Shown: piece by piece, positions 28,882-37,254 of the stretch | Layout: every line of letters begins with the position of its first letter | Position numbering within the stretch: the stretch's first letter is position 1 | From: Pseudovibrio denitrificans JCM 12308 | Lineage (GTDB): Bacteria; Pseudomonadota; Alphaproteobacteria; Rhizobiales; Stappiaceae | NCBI RefSeq assembly: GCF_001310815.1 | Contig: NZ_BAZK01000004.1 | Location: forward strand, 1 to 64,000 | DNA length: 64,000 nucleotides | Direction: 5' to 3' | Made by a program: the position numbers and the translations under genes | Notes under the pieces: model-generated | Told to the model about the DNA's origin: nothing | Databases searched by the model: none | The model's input: the letters and a program-made list of their open reading frames with translations, nothing else

Positions 28882-29967
28882 ATGCATGGCAATGATGTAA
28901 TTCTTGAAAACCTCTCCATGAGATTTGGCGATTTTGTCGCCGTTCAGCCCACGAACCTCAAAATCAATGCTGGTGAGTTTTTCTCTATCCTCGGCCCGTC
29001 CGGCTGCGGAAAAACAACCATCCTGCGCATGATCTCCGGCTTCCTCAGTCCCTCTCAGGGCCGCGTCGTCATTGGCGACAAAGACATGTCCGGCATTCGA
29101 GCCAATGCCAGACCCACCGCTCTGATCTTCCAGAACCTCGCGCTCTTCCCGCTCATGAGCGTACGAGACAACATCGCCTTCGGTCTGGAAGCACGCGGCA
29201 TTTCCAAAAAGATCCGCCACGAAAAAGCGCAGGAGCTCCTATCCCTCGTCGCGCTGGACGGGCAGGGCGATAAACTGCCAACCGAACTGTCCGGCGGTCA
29301 GCGTCAGCGCGTTGCCATTGCCCGTGCTCTCGCAGTTGAGCCATCCGTGCTCCTGCTTGACGAGCCGCTTTCCGCGCTGGACCTAAAGCTGCGCCAACAT
29401 ATGCGCGCTGAGCTGAAAGAACTGCAGCGTAAAACCGGCGTCACCTTCATCTACATCACCCACGATCAGGGTGAGGCGCTCACCATGTCAGACCGTGTCG
29501 CCGTCATGAACCACGGCGTGGTGGAACAGGTCGCCACCTCTGACGAAATCTACGCCCATCCTGTCACCCCATTCGTCGCCAGCTTTGTGGGTGAGCAGAA
29601 CGTCTTCAAGGGCAAGGTCGTTGGCAAAGAAGGTGACTTTGCCGTTCTGGAAACCTCCCAAGGCAAGCTGTTCGGCCAGAACGCACATGGCTTGAACGAA
29701 GGGGAGGAGGCCATCCTGTTCGTTCGCCCGGAACGCGTCACGCTGGAAGAAAAGGACGGCCAGCAAAATGGCCTCTCTGCAAAGCTGGAACGCCGCGATC
29801 TGGAAGGACCGTTTGTGAACCTGCATATGCGGGCAGGGGATCAGCCAATCGCAGTCCATGTCACCAACGTGGAGAAAACACACCAGCCACTCGGCTCTGA
29901 TCAGAACCTCTGGTTCGCAGCACAGGATGCTGTTGTGATGCGTCCAGGAGAGCTGGCCAGTGAATAG
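28882..29967 (+). CDS. polyamine-type ABC transporter ATP-binding protein (PotA-like)
   Basis: This is an ABC importer ATPase of 361 residues with the nucleotide-binding domain at 1-240: Walker A GPSGCGKTT, signature LSGGQRQRV, Walker B LLLDEPLSALD and switch region YITHDQGEAL. A C-terminal TOBE regulatory domain follows (about 280-350, with FVRPERVTLEE). It overlaps the next permease by eight bases. The gene order binding protein-ATPase-permease-permease is typical of Pot systems. Confidence 0.93.
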   Translation: MHGNDVILENLSMRFGDFVAVQPTNLKINAGEFFSILGPSGCGKTTILRMISGFLSPSQGRVVIGDKDMSGIRANARPTALIFQNLALFPLMSVRDNIAFGLEARGISKKIRHEKAQELLSLVALDGQGDKLPTELSGGQRQRVAIARALAVEPSVLLLDEPLSALDLKLRQHMRAELKELQRKTGVTFIYITHDQGEALTMSDRVAVMNHGVVEQVATSDEIYAHPVTPFVASFVGEQNVFKGKVVGKEGDFAVLETSQGKLFGQNAHGLNEGEEAILFVRPERVTLEEKDGQQNGLSAKLERRDLEGPFVNLHMRAGDQPIAVHVTNVEKTHQPLGSDQNLWFAAQDAVVMRPGELASE

Positions 29968-31294
29968 TCTGATCAAAAGTTACGGCAAAGGGCTCACGGC
30001 TCTTTTCATGGGGCTGGCAGCACTCTGGATCGTGCTCCTCATCGTCCTGCCTCAGTTTTCCATGATCGAGCGTGCCTTCACCTACGAAGACAGGGGCGGT
30101 GCAGCGGCCACACTGGCGCTGGAAATTGATCGGGCCTATGAAGAAGTGTTCCAGATCAACACTTCGCTGGAAGAGCTGGACGCAGAAAAAGATGCTGTCA
30201 ATGCAGGGGAGGCAACAGCCAAACCGCAGGACGGCGCCTCCTCTCTCAACCCGTTTGCCACACCAGAACCCTCCACCCCTGGCGGAGCATCTGGTCTAAA
30301 CCCATTTGCAGAGGAAAGCCCGGCGCCGTCAAACGATGCCACCGGCCTCAATCCATTTGCAGAACCTTCCGGCAATGACACCACCGGCCTGAACCCGTTC
30401 GGAGCACCATCGTCTGGCGGGGCAACAAGCGCGACCCGCACGATTGCTGAAATCGAAGCTGAAGTAGAACCGCTTCTTGCCAGAAAAGGCGAGCTGGAAG
30501 CAAAGATCGCCACACTGGAAGCCGAAGAGAAAGCCACCAGCGAAAGTGTTGGACTGGATACTTCGTACTCTCTCAAAAATTTCACGATGATGAGTTCGAT
30601 CCACTTCCAGATCTTCCTGGCAACCATCGCCTATGCGCTTTGCGTCACCATTCTGGCGTTCATCATGTGTTACCCGGTGGCTTACGCTGTCGCCACAACA
30701 ACCAGCCGCAACAAACTTGCTATCCTGATGATTGGCCTGCTGATCCCCTATGCGATCAACGAGCTGTTGCGCATCTTCTCGTGGATCATGATCCTGGAGA
30801 AGCAAGGCATCTTAAATGGACTGCTCGATCTGTTGGGCATCATTAATCTGGAAGCAGGTGAGGGCTTCCGCTTTGTCGCCTCAAACGGCGCAGTCTTTAC
30901 GGTGATGGTCTATGCCTACGTGCTGTTCATGGTCTTCCCGATCTACAACACCATCGACACGCTGGACAAAAACCAGATCGAAGCGGCCCGCGATCTTGGG
31001 GCCTCTACATGGCGCATCCACTGGCGCGTGGTCTTGCCGCACGCCAAACCGGGCATTGCCGTTGGCGCGATCATGACCTTCATGCTCTCAGCCGGTTCCA
31101 TCGCAGTTCCAAGTGCCGTGGGTCGTGGTCTGCACCCAGACTGGTTTAGTCAGGTGATCTACCGCCGCTTCTTTGAGGCTGACAGCTGGAACCAGGGCGC
31201 TGCTTATTCACTGGCACTTCTGGTGGCCTGTATCGTCTTTATTCTGTTTAATATGTGGGTCTTCCGCGTCGGTATCCGGGATATCGCGAAATGA
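29960..31294 (+). CDS. ABC transporter permease (PotB-like) with periplasmic NPF-repeat and coiled-coil insertion
   Basis: This is a 444-residue permease, about 150 longer than usual PotB. TM1 is at about residues 13-33. Residues 45-205 are an insertion: helix-forming segments (about 50-85 and 160-195, Glu/Ala-rich) flank a Pro/Gly/Ser-rich stretch with four LNPF motifs at about 96, 113, 130 and 144. The remaining helices follow, with the EAA loop EAARDLGASTWRIHWRVVLPHAKPG. By topology the insertion is periplasmic. GTG start with AGGAG ten bases upstream. The stop overlaps the next start (ATGA). Confidence 0.9.
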   Translation: MNSLIKSYGKGLTALFMGLAALWIVLLIVLPQFSMIERAFTYEDRGGAAATLALEIDRAYEEVFQINTSLEELDAEKDAVNAGEATAKPQDGASSLNPFATPEPSTPGGASGLNPFAEESPAPSNDATGLNPFAEPSGNDTTGLNPFGAPSSGGATSATRTIAEIEAEVEPLLARKGELEAKIATLEAEEKATSESVGLDTSYSLKNFTMMSSIHFQIFLATIAYALCVTILAFIMCYPVAYAVATTTSRNKLAILMIGLLIPYAINELLRIFSWIMILEKQGILNGLLDLLGIINLEAGEGFRFVASNGAVFTVMVYAYVLFMVFPIYNTIDTLDKNQIEAARDLGASTWRIHWRVVLPHAKPGIAVGAIMTFMLSAGSIAVPSAVGRGLHPDWFSQVIYRRFFEADSWNQGAAYSLALLVACIVFILFNMWVFRVGIRDIAK

Positions 31295-32129
31295 CGGCAA
31301 CAACTCTTGAAAGTACCGGCGTGACAGAAACAGCTAAAACTCCAATTGATTGGGCGTCCGCCGTCCTCAACGGCTATCTGGTGATTTTCTTCGCCTATAT
31401 GTTCCTGCCGATGATCTTCATGGTGATCGCAGCCTTCAACTCAGCGCCAACACCTTCGGTCATTGACTGGCAGGGCTTCACGCTGGATTGGTTCCGCGCT
31501 TTGCCGCAGGATCAGCGTTTCATTGATGGTCTTGTCCATTCGCTTATCATTGCGGTGGGCGTGATTATCATCTCCATCCGCTGGGCCTTGCAGGCGCATT
31601 GCTGCTCACCCGCCTGCAGTCTCAGGCAACAACCTTCCTCTACACCGTTCTGGTCTCGCCCATGCTCACACCGGGCATTGTACTTGGCGCAACCACGCTC
31701 ATCTTCTGGCGGGATGCATTTGGCGTGGAAGGCGGCCTGTTCACGGCCACCATCGCCCAGTCCAGCTTCATCGCCTCCTACTGCATGCTCATGTTCATGG
31801 CCCGCTTGCAGCGTCAAGATATCGTGCTGGAAGAAGCAGCGCTGGACTTGGGGGCGTCCTCGTTCTTCGTGTTCCGCCGGATCACGTTGCCCTTCTTGAT
31901 GCCCACCATTTTGACCGCATCCGCCATCGCGTTTTTGCAGTCCATTGAGAATTACAACACCACCTTCTTTGCCATCGGCCCAAGCTGGACCCTTGTGACA
32001 GAGATTGGCGCGCGCATGCGCTTTGGTATATCCCCTGTCATCAATGTCATCGGTGTTCTCTTTGTAGCAATTACGATAATTGCTGCTACAGTCTATGTGA
32101 TGGCAAGCCGCAGGAAGGGACGCGGCTGA
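31291..32129 (+). pseudogene. ABC transporter permease (PotC-like), frameshifted
   Basis: This is the second permease of the polyamine-type importer. It starts at ATG 31291, overlapping the previous stop, with TM1 around LVIFFAYMFLPMIFMVIAAF. The frame breaks at about 31578: ATC CGC TGG should read ATC CCG CTG GGC CTT GCA GGC, giving SIPLGLAGALLLTRLQ, which joins exactly to the downstream frame. That second part holds SPMLTPGIVLG, the EAA loop EEAALDLGASSFFVFRRITLP and the last helices. One C is missing in a CC run. All else is intact, so an error is likely; if real, the importer would be dead. Confidence 0.85.
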
Positions 32130-32152
32130 CAGAACTATTTTGGGGGGAAGCA

Positions 32153-32641
32153 ATGACATCAGGCGAAATGGGTGTCTTGGAGCAATTTTCATTGTGCAAG
32201 GCAGAGGTGCTTCTGCCTGCCTCTGCTCAAAGCGCCTATGTGTGTTTTCTGGAGAAAATTGATGCCTGGTGGCCTGCGGAATACAGGTTCTCCCCGGACG
32301 GGGTTTTAGGCATAGAGCCGCTGGTGGGCGGCTCGTGCTTTGAAGACGTGGAAGATGGCAGGCGCCTGCACTGGGGTACCATTCAGGAGCTGGAAGAGGG
32401 TAGCAAGATCGTCCTTGCCTGGCAGATCTCTCCCAAACGCCTGCTCATTGAAGACCCGCAAAAGGCTGGCATCGTGACAATTCAGTTTTCAGATGTTGAG
32501 GGTGGCACCCAGCTCAAACTGGTGCATAGTCACTTTGAGCGCTACGGAGACGGCTGGCGGGAGTACCTGCGCGCCATGAACTCCAGCGCCGGATGGGCCT
32601 ACTGCCTGAACAAGCTGAAAACCGCCATTGTGAAGATCTAG
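32153..32641 (+). CDS. SRPBCC/AHSA1-like domain protein
   Basis: This is a 162-residue protein with the helix-grip fold pattern of activator-of-Hsp90 ATPase homologue 1-like proteins: VLLPASAQSAYVCFLEKIDAWWP at the start, GTIQELEEGSKIVLAWQISP in the middle, and a C-terminal helix (DGWREYLRAMNSSAGWAYCLNKLK). Such proteins bind hydrophobic small molecules, but the ligand is unknown. It begins 24 bp after the importer permease, so it may be transcribed with it. GGGGGGAAGCA precedes the ATG. Confidence 0.82.
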   Translation: MTSGEMGVLEQFSLCKAEVLLPASAQSAYVCFLEKIDAWWPAEYRFSPDGVLGIEPLVGGSCFEDVEDGRRLHWGTIQELEEGSKIVLAWQISPKRLLIEDPQKAGIVTIQFSDVEGGTQLKLVHSHFERYGDGWREYLRAMNSSAGWAYCLNKLKTAIVKI

Positions 32642-32698
32642 GCACCTCGCTCAAAGCGGTGCCGGTTCTCCAATGAAACTATGCATTTAGGAGCCCTC

Positions 32699-33415
32699 AT
32701 GAAGCTCAAGTTCCGTTGCCTGCCAGAACTTCATGGCCATATTCCAGAGCCGGTTGAGGCAAAATCAGCGCTTCCGGAATGGTTGAAGGACATCCCTTCG
32801 ACCGTGGAAAGTGAGCTGCTGGGTAACGAACAGGTGCGCACCCTCAAACACTGCCCACCCATCATTGACGTTTTCTCTACGGGCATCCTCTTCAAGTTGC
32901 CCTGCGATGTGACAGTCAAAGACGGTGAGTTTTCGTGGCACTGGCCCAAACCGGTCTCGCCCAAAGCACAGCAAACCCGATCCCCCATCGGCCTGCATGT
33001 GCCGGAACAGGCAACCGGGGCTCCGCTGGGCACGAACCCGGGCGACTTCATCATCAAGCTCAACAACTTCTGGAGCATCGAAGCGCCGGAGGGCATCTCA
33101 CTGCTCTTCACCCATCCCCTCAATCGTGAAGAACTACCCTTCAGAACGCTGGCTGGTGTGGTGGACTGTGACCGCTTCAAAGGTGGTTTTGTGCACTTCC
33201 CGGCACTCTGGAAGAACGCGGAGTTTGAAGGCACACTCAAAGCTGGCACCCCAATCGCACAGGCTTTCCCGTTCAAGCGAGAAGCAATGGAGCTGGATTG
33301 TGCGCCGATGGATGAGGCTGAGTTCGAAACCCATCTGGACACGCAAAACAAGCTGCAGGCAGAGCCGGGGCACTACCGCAAGTCTGTTCGGGCCAAGCGC
33401 TCCGTGGAAGCGTAA
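32699..33415 (+). CDS. uncharacterised protein resembling DUF6065
   Basis: The product has 238 residues from the ATG at 32699, which has AGGAG six bases upstream. It is soluble and Pro/Trp-rich, with no signal peptide. Conserved-looking segments are ALPEWLKDIP, the WSIEAPEGISLLFTHPLNRE core, GVVDCDRFKGGFVHFPALW and GTPIAQAFPFKRE. These match my memory of proteins tagged DUF6065, some of them phage- or secondary-metabolism-associated. Function unknown. It may be co-transcribed with the SRPBCC gene. Confidence 0.6.
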   Translation: MKLKFRCLPELHGHIPEPVEAKSALPEWLKDIPSTVESELLGNEQVRTLKHCPPIIDVFSTGILFKLPCDVTVKDGEFSWHWPKPVSPKAQQTRSPIGLHVPEQATGAPLGTNPGDFIIKLNNFWSIEAPEGISLLFTHPLNREELPFRTLAGVVDCDRFKGGFVHFPALWKNAEFEGTLKAGTPIAQAFPFKREAMELDCAPMDEAEFETHLDTQNKLQAEPGHYRKSVRAKRSVEA

Positions 33416-33436
33416 AGGTGAGGGGGCTTCTAATCT

Positions 33437-34021
33437 CTAGGGCAGCATAGCCTTTGAGTTGAGCGGCACACGGCCAAAGGAGCCCTGGCTCATAATCTTC
33501 AAAAGTTCAGGACGCACAGGTGGGTTGTTGGCAAACAGGCGCCGCAGCATACTGATACCTTCTTCATCCCCCATCATCTGCATGGCCTCGGCAGCACCCA
33601 GAATGTTCTCCGCATCATTCTCAATCTCAGCCCGCTTCTGGAACGCCTGCAACGCAAGATCCGGCACTTCCATGTGAAGCGCAATGCGCGCCAGATTCAG
33701 CAATCCGTCTCCGTCATCGGGGTAGGCGGCTGTGTACTCGGCGAAGTCATTCAGGGCGGTGTTGAAATCTTCCATGTCCAGACAAGCCGCAGCCCGCTCA
33801 AACATTGCGCCTTGGTGCTGCGGTGAAAACTCCAGTGTCTTCTCAAAGTTCTCAAGGGCTTGAGCATTGTTGCCGGCGCGGCGACGAACAAGGCCCAGAT
33901 TGTACCAGAGGCTCGGGTTGGTCTCGTCTTCTTCCAGCATGAGAAGAATATACTTCTCTGCTTCTGGCCAGTTTTCCTGCGAAATTGCTGCTTCCAGTTT
34001 TTCCAGAATCTCTTCCATCAT
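33437..34021 (-). CDS. tetratricopeptide repeat protein
   Basis: The product has 194 residues with three to four TPR units. The clearest are PSLWYNLGLVRRRAGNNAQALENFEKTLEFSPQH and the next unit from GAMFERAAACLDMEDFNTALNDF (A/W-G-Y-F/A pattern). No signal peptide or membrane helix, so it is a cytoplasmic scaffold candidate. Two adjacent ATG codons (34021, 34018) follow GAAGGG; a more distant upstream start is less likely. It is convergent with the DUF6065-like gene and has no evident partner. Confidence 0.85.
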   Translation of the reverse strand: MMEEILEKLEAAISQENWPEAEKYILLMLEEDETNPSLWYNLGLVRRRAGNNAQALENFEKTLEFSPQHQGAMFERAAACLDMEDFNTALNDFAEYTAAYPDDGDGLLNLARIALHMEVPDLALQAFQKRAEIENDAENILGAAEAMQMMGDEEGISMLRRLFANNPPVRPELLKIMSQGSFGRVPLNSKAMLP

Positions 34022-34505
34022 CAGCCCTTCGTTCCGTGCCCTAAAGTCTTCCCCGGCAAGCAAATTGCCTTCGCTCTCAGGTCCGTCCGCAGTACCTATT
34101 TAAAGGCGCAGGCCATTTAAATACAATTACCAAAGGTAAGAGAGAGATGACACTTCGCATCAATTGAGCTCTAAACGCAAAAGATGAGAGTTGCGTGACG
34201 TTGAACCTGCTTCAAATGAAGCTTTGCCGATTAATTATTATTCCTCAGCTTCTCTTCTGCTTGATTTGTTAAACCTGCTAAATATATAACCGCGCCAATG
34301 CGTCGAAAATGTCTGAGTGGATCTACGCTATTTCCTGAGTGGACCGAACCTCCAAGATCCTTGGTTTCGCTACGTCTCCTTGTGGGGAAATTGCAAAAAT
34401 GAGCAGCCGCCGTCGCGAGAATGTCATGCTGACCCTGTTAAATTCTCGGTCAGTCTGAAAGAAAAAACAACGTAAACGCGCAGCGGCGTTTAGAGAGTGG
34501 CACGT
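34022..34505. other. divergent intergenic region, TPR gene / phoR
   Basis: No coding frame is supported. A near-perfect AT-rich inverted repeat at 34098-34122 (ATTTAAAGGC / GCCATTTAAAT) lies 80 bp upstream of the TPR gene. No clear Pho box is seen ahead of phoR. Confidence 0.35.
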
Positions 34506-35873
34506 ATGTCCCTGGATACTGACAAGGAAGAAAAGCAGGTAAATCAGGAGCCGTTGAGACTGGGTCTCAACAGGCAGGCGATTTATCGCAAAACCGTCGA
34601 TGTACGCTGGATCCTTCTGGCCGCCGCAGGCATTTTTGCTGTCTTCTCTATTGCCTTTCAGGTGCCTGTCTGGGCCTCCTTCTTCGCATACGCGCTCATC
34701 TTCATTCTGGTCATTGGCGGTGGCATGAAAAGCCGCACCAAGGTCAAAGCGCCAAGCGGTGTCAGCCGCAAGGAAGCCAGCGAGATCGTGGATCGCGGCA
34801 TGAAGTCCGCCGTCAACGCACTGCCGGATCCGTGTTTCGTCGTCGACTACCGCGGTACCACCCAGTACGTGAACCTCGCCGCACAGCGCCGCTTCGGCAC
34901 CATCGCGGTGGGCGACCCTCTGTCCTTCCGCATCCGAGCACCTTCCCTGCTGGAAGCGCTGGACCGTGTCTCCAATGGCGGTTCCACAGAAGTCATTGAC
35001 TGGTCCGAGAAGGTGCCAATGGAACTCTGGCTTGAAGCGCACATTGCGCCGCTCTGGTCTGTCTCCAGCGGAAACCTCGCCGTTCCTCGCGGACGTCCGG
35101 GCCTGATCCTCGTCGTCATCCGCGACCTGACCGAAGCCCGTCGTCTGGAGCGTATGCGCGCCGACTTTGTCGCCAACGCCTCCCACGAGCTGCGCACACC
35201 GCTCGCATCCCTCACAGGCTTCATTGAAACCCTGCAGGGACCAGCGAAGGGCGACCCGAAGGCTCAGGACCAGTTCCTCGGCATCATGCTGGATCAGGCA
35301 GAGCGCATGCGCCGCCTCATTGATGATCTGCTGTCTCTGTCCCGCATCGAGATGAAAGTGCACGTCCAGCCCGAAACCCTCGTGGACCTCGGCCTGATTA
35401 TGCGCCACTCCGTGGAATCGCTTCTGCCCGTCGCCAAGGAAAACGGCGTCGAGCTGAATGTGACAGTGCCCGATGAACCTGCAGAGATTCGCGGTGAGAA
35501 CGACGAGCTGGTGCAGGTCTTCAACAATCTGGTCGAAAACGCCCTGAAATACGGCTCCAGCGGTGGCCGAGTCGATGTCACATGCCGCCCGGACCCTGAT
35601 TCCACCGAGACACCGCACTGGATCGCAGAGGTTCGTGATTACGGCCCGGGCATCGATCCGGAGCACCTGCCGCGATTAACCGAGCGTTTCTATCGGGTTG
35701 ACGTGGTCACCTCCCGTCAGATGAAGGGCACAGGCCTCGGTCTGGCCATCGTAAAACACATTCTCACTCGCCACAGAGCCCGCCTGGAGATCGAGAGTAA
35801 GCCAGATGAAGGCGCCTGCTTCCGTGTGTTCATACCCGGTGCCGTTATTTATGACGAAAATGAACTCGATTAA
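34506..35873 (+). CDS. phoR: phosphate regulon sensor histidine kinase PhoR
   Basis: PhoR senses phosphate limitation through the Pst/PhoU complex and phosphorylates PhoB. The 455-residue product has two N-terminal transmembrane helices (about 35-75), a PAS-like domain (about 105-210), HisKA with the phospho-accepting histidine in NASHELRTPLASLTGF, and a HATPase_c domain with N box NNLVENALKYG, DYGPGID and GTGLGLAIVKH. The ATG at 34506 is preferred to a GTG three codons earlier. It heads the pho/pst cluster; phoB is about 6.4 kb downstream, separated by the transporter genes. Confidence 0.93.
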   Translation: MSLDTDKEEKQVNQEPLRLGLNRQAIYRKTVDVRWILLAAAGIFAVFSIAFQVPVWASFFAYALIFILVIGGGMKSRTKVKAPSGVSRKEASEIVDRGMKSAVNALPDPCFVVDYRGTTQYVNLAAQRRFGTIAVGDPLSFRIRAPSLLEALDRVSNGGSTEVIDWSEKVPMELWLEAHIAPLWSVSSGNLAVPRGRPGLILVVIRDLTEARRLERMRADFVANASHELRTPLASLTGFIETLQGPAKGDPKAQDQFLGIMLDQAERMRRLIDDLLSLSRIEMKVHVQPETLVDLGLIMRHSVESLLPVAKENGVELNVTVPDEPAEIRGENDELVQVFNNLVENALKYGSSGGRVDVTCRPDPDSTETPHWIAEVRDYGPGIDPEHLPRLTERFYRVDVVTSRQMKGTGLGLAIVKHILTRHRARLEIESKPDEGACFRVFIPGAVIYDENELD

Positions 35874-35901
35874 AAATATGTAGCAAAATCAATATCTTGC
35901 G

Positions 35902-35919
35902 ATGTCATAAAACTGATAC
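35902..35919 (+). promoter_or_regulatory. candidate Pho box upstream of pstS
   Basis: ATGTCAT, four bases, then CTGATAC gives a 7-4-7 direct-repeat arrangement. The first half matches the CTGTCAT consensus in six of seven positions, the second in about four. A 7-bp inverted repeat CTCACAG/CTGTGAG lies further down at about 35966-35990. PhoB control of pstS is expected from family knowledge. Confidence 0.4.
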
Positions 35920-36036
35920 TCAACGTTCATATAACCATCACAGCCAAACGCTAGGTTACAGCCAGCTCACAGCCGGGGCGCTGTGAGGTGAACGTAATTA
36001 ATCAGTTTTAAAACCAAGACTCTCAGGAGACTTCAG

Positions 36037-37056
36037 GTGAAAATCAAGGCATTCGCAAGCGTCGCAGCGCTCGCTCTCGCAGGTACCATTGCTGCAGGTT
36101 CCGCACAGGCTCGTGATCAGATTCAGATCGTTGGTTCCTCCACTGTTTTCCCATTTGCAACAGCAGTAGCTGAGCAGTTTGGTCAGAAAACAAACTTCAA
36201 AACACCAGTTGTCGAATCCACTGGTTCTGGTGGCGGCATCAAGCTCTTCTGTGAAGGCGTTGGCGAAAACACACCTGACATCACCAACGCTTCCCGCCGC
36301 ATGAAGGCAAAGGAGCTGGTTAAGTGTAATGAGGCTGGCGTAACCCCGGTTGAAGTCACTGTAGGTTTCGACGGTATCGTTCTGGCAAACTCCAAAGCGG
36401 GCGCTCAGCTGGACCTGACCCTTGATCAGGTGTTCCTGGCTCTGGCCAAAGAAGTCCCAGTCGACGGCAAGCTGGTTGCAAACCCATACCAGAAGTGGTC
36501 CGACATCGACCCATCTCTGCCAAACACCAAGATCGAAGTTCTCGGTCCTCCTCCAACATCCGGCACTCGTGACGCATTCGCTGAGCTGGCAATGCAGGGT
36601 GGCTGTAAGAAAGTTGCTGGCGCTGCAGAACTCGGCCTGAAGAAAAAAGCATGTCACGAAGTTCGTGAAGACGGTGCTTACATCGAAGCAGGCGAGAACG
36701 ACAACCTGATCGTTCAGAAGCTGGAAGCAAACCCGAACGCACTCGGCATCTTCGGCTTCTCCTTCCTCGACCAGAACGCTGACAAAATGCAGGGCGCAAA
36801 CATCAACGGTGTTGCTCCTACTTTTGATGCGATCGCAGCTGGTGACTACCCAGTGGCCCGTTCCCTGTTCTTCTACATCAAGAAAGAGCACGTTGGCGTC
36901 ATCCCAGGCATCGCAGAATACCTGGCTGAGTTCACCAACGAAGACACCTGGGGCGACGAAGGTTACCTGGCAGACAAAGGTCTGATCCCACTGCCAGCAG
37001 CTGACCGCGCATCAGTTTCCAAGTCTGCATCAGCTCTGACACCACTTGCATTCTAA
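36037..37056 (+). CDS. pstS: phosphate ABC transporter substrate-binding protein PstS
   Basis: PstS is the high-affinity periplasmic phosphate-binding protein. The 339-residue product has a signal peptide (about residues 1-25, ending SAQARD), the N-terminal phosphate loop IVGSSTVFPFATAVAEQF, ESTGSGGGIKLF, DITNASRRM and the second loop PPPTSGTRDAF. It belongs to the long alphaproteobacterial PstS type. The GTG start at 36037 has AGGAGA upstream. A hairpin after the stop probably reduces read-through into pstC. Confidence 0.97.
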   Translation: MKIKAFASVAALALAGTIAAGSAQARDQIQIVGSSTVFPFATAVAEQFGQKTNFKTPVVESTGSGGGIKLFCEGVGENTPDITNASRRMKAKELVKCNEAGVTPVEVTVGFDGIVLANSKAGAQLDLTLDQVFLALAKEVPVDGKLVANPYQKWSDIDPSLPNTKIEVLGPPPTSGTRDAFAELAMQGGCKKVAGAAELGLKKKACHEVREDGAYIEAGENDNLIVQKLEANPNALGIFGFSFLDQNADKMQGANINGVAPTFDAIAAGDYPVARSLFFYIKKEHVGVIPGIAEYLAEFTNEDTWGDEGYLADKGLIPLPAADRASVSKSASALTPLAF

Positions 37057-37071
37057 TTGCAAAAAATCAGA

Positions 37072-37098
37072 GAGCGGTCAGCACCTCAGCTGGCCGCT
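37072..37098 (+). terminator. attenuator-like hairpin between pstS and pstC
   Basis: AGCGGTCAGC pairs with GCTGGCCGCT around a six-base loop and is followed only by TTC. It is likely a partial terminator or mRNA-stabilising stem. Confidence 0.45.
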
Positions 37099-37254
37099 TT
37101 CACGCATCCGCAAAAGGTCGACAGCGCATTCGGGTGCTTCCAAACAAACACCATGAATTCGCTATAACAGTTGCAGCGTGTTTCCGCATAACAAGCCTGA
37201 TCTGCAGGCAGAAATACGCTCTGACAGAAGAGCCCAATAAGGCGACGCAATCAA

